Assembly (NCBI RefSeq): GCF_011682175.1
Contig: NZ_WHJG01000004.1
Location: forward strand, 1 to 64,000
Length of the DNA stretch: 64,000 nucleotides
Source of the DNA: Massilia frigida
GTDB lineage: Bacteria; Pseudomonadota; Gammaproteobacteria; Burkholderiales; Burkholderiaceae_D
Reading direction: 5' to 3'
Shown here: in pieces, positions 53,429 through 61,108 of the stretch
How positions within the stretch are numbered: position 1 is the stretch's first letter
How the letters are laid out: each line of letters opens with the position of its first letter
Made by a program: the position numbers and the translations under genes
Notes under the pieces: model-generated
Database searches by the model: none
Seen by the model: the letters and a program-made list of their open reading frames with translations, nothing else
Told to the model about the DNA's origin: nothing

Positions 53429-53815
53429 ATGAAGCTCGGTACCCAGGTGCTGCGCTTCGGCGTGGCCGGCGTGGCCGGCCTGCTGGTCGACCTGGCCGTG
53501 CTCGAACTGGCGCGGCGCGCCGGCATGAATCCCTATGCCGGCCGCGCCGCTTCCTTCCTGTGCGCGGTGTTCGCCACCTGGCAGATCAACCGCCGCTACA
53601 CCTTCCATCCGGCCGGCATCTCGCTGTGGACCGAATGGTGGCGCTACCTGCTGGCCATGAGCGGCGGCGGGGCGGTCAATGTCGCCACCTACAGCGCCAT
53701 CGTCTGGAGCTTCCCGAACGTGCCTCACATCCTCTCGTGGGGCGTGTGCGCCGGTTCGCTGGCCGGCATGGCGGTCAATTTCGTCGGCGCGCGCTGGTTC
53801 GTCTTTCAACGGTAA
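53429..53815 (+). CDS. GtrA family membrane protein (lipid-linked sugar flippase)
   Basis: A 128-residue protein with four membrane helices of the GtrA/DPMS family. FGVAGVAGLLVDLAVLELAR, ASFLCAVFATWQINRRYTF (the conserved N-x-x-F/Y motif) and AGMAVNFVGARWFVF are diagnostic. Members are thought to move undecaprenyl-phosphate-linked sugars across the inner membrane. It follows the GT2 gene by 15 bases and precedes the GT-C-like protein, so the three probably modify a surface glycan. Confidence 0.88.
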   Translation: MKLGTQVLRFGVAGVAGLLVDLAVLELARRAGMNPYAGRAASFLCAVFATWQINRRYTFHPAGISLWTEWWRYLLAMSGGGAVNVATYSAIVWSFPNVPHILSWGVCAGSLAGMAVNFVGARWFVFQR

Positions 53816-53840
53816 TCCCCCTTAACGGTAATCCCCCTTA
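53809..53840 (+). repeat. tandem 16-bp duplication at the gtrA stop
   Basis: ACGGTAATCCCCCTTA occurs twice head to tail (53809-53824 and 53825-53840). The first copy contains the gtrA stop codon and the second follows it, which looks like a recent replication-slippage duplication. Confidence 0.9.
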
Positions 53841-53855
53841 TATCGCAGGTGTGGC

Positions 53856-55604
53856 ATGAATGCAGTGACTCGAGCAATTTCCCGCCTGGATGCGGGCGTG
53901 GTGCGCCTGTGGGATGGGCTTGACCGCGCCGTGGTACTGCGCCTGTCGATGTGGCTCGGGCCGGTGCTGGCCGGGCTGGTGTCGATGTGGCTGGGGCAGG
54001 ATGCCAACTGGGATTTGCGCAATTATCACTGGTATAACCCGTACGCCTTCCTGAACGGCAAGATCGGCTTCGATCTCAATCCCGGCCAGTTCCAGAGCTA
54101 TTTCAATCCCACCATCGACTTGCTGTACTACGGCCTGGCCACGCATTTTCCGACCCGCGTGACCGGCTTCGTGATGGGCTTTTTGCACGGCCTCAATTAC
54201 GTGCTGCTGCTCATGATCACGCGCCAGGTGCTGCGCAGCGGCGAGCCGGCCGCGGCCGGCGCGGCGCCCTACCGCCTGCCGCTGATGCTGGCGCTGGCCG
54301 GCTGCACCGGCTTTGCCTTCCTCAGCCAGCTCGGCAACACCATGGGCGACAACCTGACCACGCTCACCGTGCTGGGCGCCATCGCGCTGCTGCTTAACCA
54401 GTGGCCGCAGCTGCTGGCCGGCGGCGCGCGCGGCGCCATGGTGGCCGCGCTGGCGGGCTTGATCATCGGCGCCGGCACCGGCTTGAAGCTGACCAATGCC
54501 AACTATGCGCTGGCCCTGTGCCTGGCGCTGCTGACCCTGCGCGCCAGCCTGTGGCGGCGTATCGGCACCGCCTTCGTGTTCGGCCTGGGCACCCTGGCCG
54601 GCATCGCCGCCAGCGCCGGCCACTGGTACTGGCTGATGTGGAAGCAGTTCGGCAATCCTCTGTTCCCCCAATTTAACAATATCTTCAAGGGCCCGCTGGC
54701 CGCGCCGATCAGCGTGGCCGACATGGGCTGGGTGCCCAAGGGCTTGAGCGAATTCCTGCTGTGGCCGTTCATCTTCACCTTCAATCCGCGCCGCGTGATC
54801 GAGTTGCCGATGACCCAGATCCTGTGGCCGATCGTGTACCTCGCTTTCATCGTCTTCATCGCCCAGCGCCTGCGCCGCCTGTGGCTGGCCGCGCCGGCGC
54901 CGTCCGCCACCGCAACAGCGGGCGCCGACGCTGCCGGCGCGCGCATGCTGCTGGTGTTCTTCGCGCTCTCGTATGTGATCTGGCTCAAGCTGTTTGGTAT
55001 TTACCGCTACCTGGTGCCGCTCGAACTGATCGCGCCGCTGGTGCTGTGGCTGCTGCTGCACCGCCTGTGCGCGCTGCCGACCGCGCGCGTGATCGGCGCC
55101 AGCTGCCTGCTGCTGGCCGTCGTGGCCGGCATGCCGCGCGTGAACTGGGGCCACCATTTCAATGGCCCGACCAGTTTCCAGGTCCAGGTGCCGGCCTTCG
55201 CCGATCCATCCCAGAGCATGGTGTTTACCGTGCATGGCGACCCGCCGATGTCGTGGCTGATACCGAATTTCCCGTCGCGCCTGGCATTCGCCGCGCTCGG
55301 CTCGGGCTTCCCCGAGTCGCCGCAATTTGCCGCGCGCGTGGCCGAGATGGTCGCCGCCCGCAAGGGACCGCTGTATGTCATGCTCACCGCCAACGGCCTG
55401 GCCCCCGGCCCGCGCCAGGGCGGCGCCGTGCCCGACCCCGACACCATCGCGCGCCAGCTGCGCGTGCATGTAGCCGGCCAGGAAATCCTCAAGCGCTACG
55501 GCCTGACCTTCAACGACGCCAGTTGCATCGTCTACGAAGCCGGCTTCGGCGGCAGCAAGAACAGCGATCCCTACCAGCTGTGCGAGGTCGGCAAGCTGCC
55601 CTGA
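53856..55604 (+). CDS. polytopic GT-C-like membrane protein
   Basis: A 582-residue membrane protein with roughly ten helices. An early acidic motif in the first outer loop (MWLGQDANWDLRNYHWYNPY) resembles the catalytic Asp loop of GT-C glycosyltransferases that use polyprenyl-phosphate sugars. The C-terminal 170 residues form a soluble periplasmic domain (NWGHHFNGPTSFQVQVPAFA, RLAFAALGSGFPESPQFAAR) ending with a Cys-containing YQLCEVGKLP. The preceding GT2 and GtrA genes would provide and flip the donor, giving a three-gene glycan-modification unit. The acceptor is unknown. ATG 53856 follows the 16-bp tandem repeat. Confidence 0.72.
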   Translation: MNAVTRAISRLDAGVVRLWDGLDRAVVLRLSMWLGPVLAGLVSMWLGQDANWDLRNYHWYNPYAFLNGKIGFDLNPGQFQSYFNPTIDLLYYGLATHFPTRVTGFVMGFLHGLNYVLLLMITRQVLRSGEPAAAGAAPYRLPLMLALAGCTGFAFLSQLGNTMGDNLTTLTVLGAIALLLNQWPQLLAGGARGAMVAALAGLIIGAGTGLKLTNANYALALCLALLTLRASLWRRIGTAFVFGLGTLAGIAASAGHWYWLMWKQFGNPLFPQFNNIFKGPLAAPISVADMGWVPKGLSEFLLWPFIFTFNPRRVIELPMTQILWPIVYLAFIVFIAQRLRRLWLAAPAPSATATAGADAAGARMLLVFFALSYVIWLKLFGIYRYLVPLELIAPLVLWLLLHRLCALPTARVIGASCLLLAVVAGMPRVNWGHHFNGPTSFQVQVPAFADPSQSMVFTVHGDPPMSWLIPNFPSRLAFAALGSGFPESPQFAARVAEMVAARKGPLYVMLTANGLAPGPRQGGAVPDPDTIARQLRVHVAGQEILKRYGLTFNDASCIVYEAGFGGSKNSDPYQLCEVGKLP

Positions 55605-55684
55605 ACGCCTGCACCGGGCGCGCCTCCTTGCGCCCATTGCAATAATTGATTTGTGGCAATTTTCGATTTTTCGCAACAAGGCGA

Positions 55685-55693
55685 TGCTATAAT
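55685..55693 (+). promoter_or_regulatory. extended -10 promoter of the first acylation module
   Basis: TGCTATAAT is a perfect extended -10 located 55 bases before the first MBOAT start. The upstream stretch is T-rich (TTTTCGATTTTTCG), but there is no consensus -35. Confidence 0.62.
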
Positions 55694-55747
55694 CGCGCGC
55701 TTATCCGGCGCCGCCATCGCCGCCGTTTTTATCTGACGAGACATTCT

Positions 55748-57172
55748 ATGGTTTTCAGTTCGGCAATTTTCCTGTTCTATTTCTTCCCGATTTTCTTGCT
55801 GTTGTATTACTCGCTGCCATGGAAAAATGCCATCCTGCTGATCGGAAGCCTGGTCTTCTATGCCTGGGGCGAGCCGCGTTTCGTGCCGCTGCTGATGCTC
55901 TCGGCCTTCCTCAATTACAGTTTCGGCTACCTGATCGCGCGCGCGGGCGGCCAGCGCAAGGCCTTGCTGGCGACCGGCATCACGCTCAACCTGGCGATGC
56001 TTGGCTACTATAAATACCTGGGCTTTTTCGCCGGCATCCTGAATGCGCTGGGTTTGCGCGAAGGGGCGCTGCCGGCCATCGTGCTGCCGCTGGGCATTTC
56101 GTTTTTCGTCTTCCAGGGTATTTCCTACCTGATCGACGTGTACCGCCGCGACATCACGGCGCAAAGCAGTTTCCTGCGCTTTGCCATGTACAAGGCCATG
56201 TTCCCGCAACTGATTGCCGGCCCGATCGTGCGCTACCGCCAGATCGCCGGCGAAGTCGATCATCGTTCGCTGTCCAACGAGCGCATCTGGATGGGCTTCC
56301 GCCTGTTCGTGCTGGGCATGGCGCAAAAGGTCTTGATCGCCAACTACGTGGCCCAGACCGCCGACTTCATCTTCGCCGTCGATCCGTCCAAGCTCGACGC
56401 GCCGGGCGCCTGGCTCGGCATCGCCTGCTACTCGATCCAGATCCTGTTCGACTTCGCCGGCTACTCGAACATGGCGATCGGGATCGGCCACATGCTCGGC
56501 TTTTCCTATCCGCCCAACTTCAACCGCCCGTATTCGGCCACCTCGATCACCGATTTCTGGCGCCGCTGGCACATCAGCCTGTCGACCTGGTTCCGCGATT
56601 ACCTCTACATTCCGCTGGGCGGCAACCGCGCTTCGCCCCTGCGCACTTACTTCAACCTGGCGCTGGTATTCTTCCTGTGCGGCCTGTGGCATGGCGCGGC
56701 CTGGACCTTCGTGATCTGGGGCTTGTGGCACGGTGCCCTGCTGGTGCTCGAACGCCTGGGCGGCGCCAGGCTGCTGGCGCGCATGCCCGCGTCCCTGGCC
56801 CAGGCCTGGACCATGCTGTGCGTGATGATCGGCTGGGTGTTCTTCCGCGCCGACAATGTGCCGTACGCGCTCAAGTACCTGGGCAGCATGTTCGGCGCCT
56901 ACGATGGCCAGGCCGAGCTGCACTCATGGCGGCATGACATCGGCCACACCGCCACCCTGGCGCTGGTGGTCGGCATCGTGCTGGCCTGCTGGCGCTTGCG
57001 GCCCGCGCCCGGCGTCAAGGACGAAGCGAAGGCGGTCCCGGCGATCGTGGCCACGCGCCAGGGCGTGCTGGCCAGCGGTACCAGCGCGATGCTGACGGCC
57101 CTGCTGGCGCTGCTGTGCATCACCAGCCTGGCGGCCGGCACCTACAATCCCTTCATCTATTTCAGGTTCTGA
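55748..57172 (+). CDS. MBOAT-family O-acyltransferase (AlgI-like), copy 1
   Basis: A 474-residue integral membrane acyltransferase that moves an acyl group, usually acetyl, across the inner membrane for polysaccharide modification, as AlgI does for alginate. Typical segments are MVFSSAIFLFYFFPIFLLLY, LPLGISFFVFQGISYLIDVY, FDFAGYSNMAIGIGHMLGFS, ITDFWRRWHISLSTWFRDYL and the catalytic-histidine motif CGLWHGAAWTFVIWGLWHG. About eleven helices. The stop is one base before the SGNH-like gene, as in algI-algJ/X pairs. No alginate biosynthesis genes are in view, so the target is probably the glycan made by the neighbouring glycosyltransferases. Confidence 0.93.
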   Translation: MVFSSAIFLFYFFPIFLLLYYSLPWKNAILLIGSLVFYAWGEPRFVPLLMLSAFLNYSFGYLIARAGGQRKALLATGITLNLAMLGYYKYLGFFAGILNALGLREGALPAIVLPLGISFFVFQGISYLIDVYRRDITAQSSFLRFAMYKAMFPQLIAGPIVRYRQIAGEVDHRSLSNERIWMGFRLFVLGMAQKVLIANYVAQTADFIFAVDPSKLDAPGAWLGIACYSIQILFDFAGYSNMAIGIGHMLGFSYPPNFNRPYSATSITDFWRRWHISLSTWFRDYLYIPLGGNRASPLRTYFNLALVFFLCGLWHGAAWTFVIWGLWHGALLVLERLGGARLLARMPASLAQAWTMLCVMIGWVFFRADNVPYALKYLGSMFGAYDGQAELHSWRHDIGHTATLALVVGIVLACWRLRPAPGVKDEAKAVPAIVATRQGVLASGTSAMLTALLALLCITSLAAGTYNPFIYFRF

Positions 57173-57173
57173 C

Positions 57174-58376
57174 ATGGCTTCGACAGTTTTTGCGCGCATC
57201 GGCCGGCACTCGGCCAAGATCTGCATCGTGTTCATGCTGGTGGTGCCGGCGCTGATGTCCATCAAGGCGACCCGCAGGCCCAACGATCCCAACCTCACGC
57301 CGCTGCCGGTGCGTCCGCATACGCCGCAGGAGTGGCTGGAAATGCCGCCCAAGGTCACGGCCTGGGTGAGCGACCATTTCGGTTTCCGTACCCACTTCAT
57401 CGTGGCCGACAACGTGCTGCGTTTCAACCTGTTCCATGAGTTTCCCTCGATCCAGGTGGCTTACGGCCAGAACGGGCGCTATTTCATGGCGGCGCATGCC
57501 AAGACTGTCGGGCCGTACCAGGCCATGACGACCGTGTGCGGCAAGGGCAAGGCCAACGCCACCACCATTCCCTACCTGAACAAGCTGTTTACCACCTTCC
57601 ACGCGGCGGGCATGGATCCGAAACTGCTGGTGGTGGCCTCGGCCCCGGCGGTGTACCCGGAAGACGTGCCGTCCGACCTGGTGGAAGAGTGCACCAGCAC
57701 CAACACGGCCGCCGCGCGCGTGCTGGCCTCGCCCGAGCTGCTGCCGCAAGCGCGCGCATCGATTTTTTATCCGCTCAAGGAAATGCGCGAGATCAAGACG
57801 CGCGCGTCGCTGTTTCCCAACACCTGGTTCCACTGGGCCGGCGATGGCCTCGACGAGGTCGCGCGCATCACCCTGACCCAGTTCTGGAAAACCCCGCTCG
57901 ACCAGCCGCCCATGCAGCTGCGCCGCTACAAGGGCGGCTCGGACATGTCGCATATGTTCATCGGCGTCAAGCTCGAAAGCGATGTGGTCGAGCCCGACCT
58001 GGGCGCGTCCGGCATCAAGGCGTGCTTCGGCGGCGAGTGCTTCCCCGAGATGCCGGCCATTGCGCGCATCCTGGGCGACGTCAGCCGCTTCAACAATCCG
58101 AAGGCGCCCAAGCGCCGCCTGCTGATCATCTCGGATTCCTTCGGCGAAAAAATGTCGCCGTGGTTTGCGCGCTACTACGGCGAGGTGGAACATTTCTGTA
58201 CAAACCACACGCACGAGCTGACGCCGGAACAGATGGAAGAAATGAAGAAATATCTGTATCGCAACCCGGCCGATACCGATATCCTGTTCCTGTATCACGA
58301 TGGCGGCGCCATGTATGACGTGCTGCGCAATGGTACCCAGATGATCTTGCCGCCGCCGCTGGCGGCCAAGCAGTAA
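57174..58376 (+). CDS. AlgJ/AlgX-like periplasmic acyltransferase partner, copy 1
   Basis: A 400-residue protein with an N-terminal signal anchor (AKICIVFMLVVPALMSI) and an SGNH-hydrolase-like domain of the AlgJ/AlgX type, expected to place acetyl groups on a polymer in the periplasm. The start (RRPNDPNLTPLP, then VTAWVSDHFGFRTHFI) is family-typical. The nucleophile motif is LLIISDSFGEKMSPWF. The usual DTHW catalytic pair is represented by NTWFHW, so the His is kept but the Asp is not. Four Cys suggest disulfides. It overlaps the transcription unit of MBOAT copy 1, with 1 base between. Confidence 0.83.
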   Translation: MASTVFARIGRHSAKICIVFMLVVPALMSIKATRRPNDPNLTPLPVRPHTPQEWLEMPPKVTAWVSDHFGFRTHFIVADNVLRFNLFHEFPSIQVAYGQNGRYFMAAHAKTVGPYQAMTTVCGKGKANATTIPYLNKLFTTFHAAGMDPKLLVVASAPAVYPEDVPSDLVEECTSTNTAAARVLASPELLPQARASIFYPLKEMREIKTRASLFPNTWFHWAGDGLDEVARITLTQFWKTPLDQPPMQLRRYKGGSDMSHMFIGVKLESDVVEPDLGASGIKACFGGECFPEMPAIARILGDVSRFNNPKAPKRRLLIISDSFGEKMSPWFARYYGEVEHFCTNHTHELTPEQMEEMKKYLYRNPADTDILFLYHDGGAMYDVLRNGTQMILPPPLAAKQ

Positions 58377-58484
58377 GGCAGCGGGCCCGGCGCGGCCGGT
58401 TGCCGGTGATGAGCAACAACGTACTGCCGATCGGCGGCGCGCCCTCCCGGGCCGCCGCCGCTGTTTTCTTCTGACGAGACACCC

Positions 58485-59870
58485 ATGGTATTTAGTTCAG
58501 CGGTCTTCCTTTTCTATTTCCTGCCCGGCTTTTTGCTGCTGTATTACCTCCTCCCCTGGAAAAACACGGTCTTGCTGGCCGGCAGCCTGCTGTTCTATGC
58601 CTGGGGCGAACCGCGCTTCGTGCCGCTGCTGCTGCTGTCGGCCTTCCTCAATTACAGCGTCGGCTACCTGATCGCGCGCGCCGGCCCGCGCCGCAAGGCG
58701 CTGCTGGTGACCGGGGTGGTGCTCAACCTGGCGATGCTGGGGTATTACAAATACCTGGGCTTTTTCGCCGGCATCCTCAATGGCCTGGGCCTGCGCGAAG
58801 GGGCGCTGCCGGCCATCGTGCTGCCGCTCGGGATTTCCTTCTTTACCTTCCAGGGCATCTCTTACCTGATCGATGTGTACCGGCGCGATATCACGGCGCA
58901 AAGCAGCTTCCTGCGCTTTGCCATGTACAAGGCCATGTTCCCGCAACTGATCGCCGGCCCGATCGTGCGCTACAGCCAGATCGCAGGCGAAGTCGATCAC
59001 CGTTCGCTGTCCAACGCGCGCATCTGGATGGGCTTGCGCCTGTTCGTGCTCGGCCTGGCCCAGAAGGTCTTGATCGCCAATAACGTGGCACTCGCGGCCG
59101 ACCGCATTTTCGCGGTCGATCCGTCCCGCCTCGACGCCGCCAGCGCCTGGATGGGCGTGGCCTGCTATTCGATCCAGATCCTGTTCGATTTCGCCGGCTA
59201 CTCGACCATGGCGATCGGGATCGGCCACATGCTCGGCTTTTCCTATCCGCCCAACTTCAACCGCCCGTATTCGGCCACCTCGATCACCGACTTCTGGCGC
59301 CGCTGGCACATCAGCCTGTCAAGCTGGTTCCGCGACTACCTGTACATTCCCCTGGGCGGCAACCGCGCTTCGCCCCTGCGCACTTACTTCAACCTGGCGC
59401 TGGTATTCTTCCTGTGCGGCCTGTGGCATGGCGCGGCCTGGACCTTCGTGATCTGGGGCTTGTGGCATGGCGCCCTGCTGGTGCTCGAACGCCTGGGCGG
59501 CGCGAAGCTGCTGGCGCGCCTGCCCGCGTCCCTGGCCCAGGCCTGGACCATGCTGTGCGTGATGATCGGCTGGGTGTTTTTCCGCGCCGAAAACGTGCCG
59601 TACGCGCTCAAGTACCTGGGCAGCATGGCTGGCATCCACGGCGACCCGGCGCTGCTGCATCCCTGGCGCCTGGATGTGCAAGCCAGTTCGCTGACGGCGC
59701 TGGTGGTGGGCATCGTGCTCGCTTGCTGGCGCCTGCGCGCACCGGCCGTGCGCATGCCGGCCGTGCTGGTGCACGGCGGCCATCTGGCCTGGACCACGGC
59801 CCTGTCGCTGCTGTGCATCGCCAGCCTCGCGGCCGGCACCTACAACCCCTTTATCTATTTCCGCTTCTGA
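58485..59870 (+). CDS. MBOAT-family O-acyltransferase (AlgI-like), copy 2
   Basis: A 461-residue paralogue of copy 1, full length, with the same conserved segments, including ITDFWRRWHISLSSWFRDYL and CGLWHGAAWTFVIWGLWHG. It is 13 residues shorter, with differences concentrated near the N-terminus and in the last cytoplasmic loop (GIHGDPALLHPWRLDV versus the copy 1 sequence). Both copies keep the catalytic His, so both may work, perhaps on different acceptors or acyl donors. The 107-base gap from copy 1's partner lacks a clear terminator, so all four genes may be one transcript. Confidence 0.93.
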   Translation: MVFSSAVFLFYFLPGFLLLYYLLPWKNTVLLAGSLLFYAWGEPRFVPLLLLSAFLNYSVGYLIARAGPRRKALLVTGVVLNLAMLGYYKYLGFFAGILNGLGLREGALPAIVLPLGISFFTFQGISYLIDVYRRDITAQSSFLRFAMYKAMFPQLIAGPIVRYSQIAGEVDHRSLSNARIWMGLRLFVLGLAQKVLIANNVALAADRIFAVDPSRLDAASAWMGVACYSIQILFDFAGYSTMAIGIGHMLGFSYPPNFNRPYSATSITDFWRRWHISLSSWFRDYLYIPLGGNRASPLRTYFNLALVFFLCGLWHGAAWTFVIWGLWHGALLVLERLGGAKLLARLPASLAQAWTMLCVMIGWVFFRAENVPYALKYLGSMAGIHGDPALLHPWRLDVQASSLTALVVGIVLACWRLRAPAVRMPAVLVHGGHLAWTTALSLLCIASLAAGTYNPFIYFRF

Positions 59871-59871
59871 C

Positions 59872-61101
59872 ATGAGCAAGACTATTCTCAGGGCGCTGGG
59901 CCGGCGCGCCATGCAGCTGGCCGTGGTGGCCGTGCTGGCGGTGCCCGGCGTGGTCTCGGTGATCGACGCCCGCACCAAGCCGAACGACCCGAACCTGGCG
60001 CAGCTGCCGCCGCGCCCGGCCTCCTTGCACGCGCTGGGCGAAGCGCCGGCCAAGGTCACGGCCTGGATCAACGACCATTTCGGCTACCGCAGCGAGCTGC
60101 TCAAGATGAACAACCGCCTGCGCTTCAAGGTGTTTCGCGAATTCCCGTCGGTGCAGGTGACGAGCGGGCGCCACGGGCGCTACTTCCTCACCGCCCACAG
60201 CACCACCGACCGGCCGTTCCAGGCGGTGCTCAGCACGTGCAGCGGCGTGGTGCCCGACCCCGCCATCGTGCCCTACATTAACCGCATGTTCGATACCTAC
60301 CGCGCGGCCGGGCTGGCGCCCAGGCTCTTGCTGGTGCCGTCGGCGCCAGTGGTGCATCCGGAAGACTTGCCGCGCTGGCTGGCGCCGCGCTGCATGGGCA
60401 CCGATACCGGGGTCGCCGCCATGCTCGCCTCGCGCGCGCTGGCGCCGGCTTCCAGCGCGGCGATGCTGTATCCGCTGGCGCAGATGCGCGAGATCAAGCA
60501 GGGCGCGACCCTGTTCCCCAAGACCTGGTTCCACTGGACCGGGGAGGGGCTCGACCAGGTGGTGCGCCTGAGCCTGGCCACGTTCTGGCATCGTCCGCTC
60601 GACCAGGCGCCGCCGCTGCAAACCAAGAAGTACATGCACCATTCGGACGTGTCGCACCTGTTCGACGGGGTCAGCCTGGAGAGCGAGATCGTCGAGCCGG
60701 ACCTGGCGGCATCGCAGGTGACGGGCTGCTTCGGCGAGACCTGTTTTCCGGAGGTGGAGGCGGGCAAGGTGCTGCGCGACGTCAGCCGCTTCGGCAATCC
60801 GAAGGCGCAGGCGCGCCGCCTGCTGATCATTTCCGATTCCTTCGGCTCGAAGGTCTCGCCATGGTATGCGCGCTACTACCGCGAAGTGGAGCACTTCGCG
60901 ACCAATAATATCGACCTGCTCTCGCCGGCGCAGCTGGCCGCGCTGCGCACGTATATGTACCGCGATCCGGACCAGACCGATATTCTGCTGCTCTACCACG
61001 ACGGCAACGCCGTCTACACCGACATGCTGCGCTACGTTACCGAGCGCATGCTGCCGGTGGCGCCGGGTGCGCCGGCGCTGGCGGTCAAAGCGCTGCCCTG
61101 A
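59872..61101 (+). CDS. AlgJ/AlgX-like periplasmic acyltransferase partner, copy 2
   Basis: A 409-residue paralogue of the 57174 protein. It has a signal anchor (RAMQLAVVAVLAVPGVVSVI), then KPNDPNLAQLPPRP and VTAWINDHFGYRSELL. The nucleophile motif is LLIISDSFGSKVSPWY. The second catalytic block reads KTWFHW, again with His but no Asp. The four Cys positions are conserved with copy 1. The stop of MBOAT copy 2 is one base before its ATG. It converges with the large glycosyltransferase gene, stops 7 bases apart. Confidence 0.83.
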   Translation: MSKTILRALGRRAMQLAVVAVLAVPGVVSVIDARTKPNDPNLAQLPPRPASLHALGEAPAKVTAWINDHFGYRSELLKMNNRLRFKVFREFPSVQVTSGRHGRYFLTAHSTTDRPFQAVLSTCSGVVPDPAIVPYINRMFDTYRAAGLAPRLLLVPSAPVVHPEDLPRWLAPRCMGTDTGVAAMLASRALAPASSAAMLYPLAQMREIKQGATLFPKTWFHWTGEGLDQVVRLSLATFWHRPLDQAPPLQTKKYMHHSDVSHLFDGVSLESEIVEPDLAASQVTGCFGETCFPEVEAGKVLRDVSRFGNPKAQARRLLIISDSFGSKVSPWYARYYREVEHFATNNIDLLSPAQLAALRTYMYRDPDQTDILLLYHDGNAVYTDMLRYVTERMLPVAPGAPALAVKALP

Positions 61102-61108
61102 CCCGGCC

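Larger units (their letters stand above)
55735..61101 (+). repeat. tandem duplication of an MBOAT + SGNH-like gene pair
   Basis: Two copies of the same two-gene module lie head to tail (55748-58376 and 58485-61101), each preceded by a TCTGACGAGACA-type leader ending just before the ATG. The MBOAT genes share a 110-base stretch without difference (56621-56730 = 59358-59467), while other parts differ at many third positions. The partner genes are clearly homologous but more divergent. Confidence 0.92.

Noticed and set aside
53838-55679. 613-codon minus-strand frame opposite the GT-C-like gene
   Set aside because: It is shadow sequence rich in His/Gln/Arg. The plus-strand frame has clear membrane helices and gene-cluster context.
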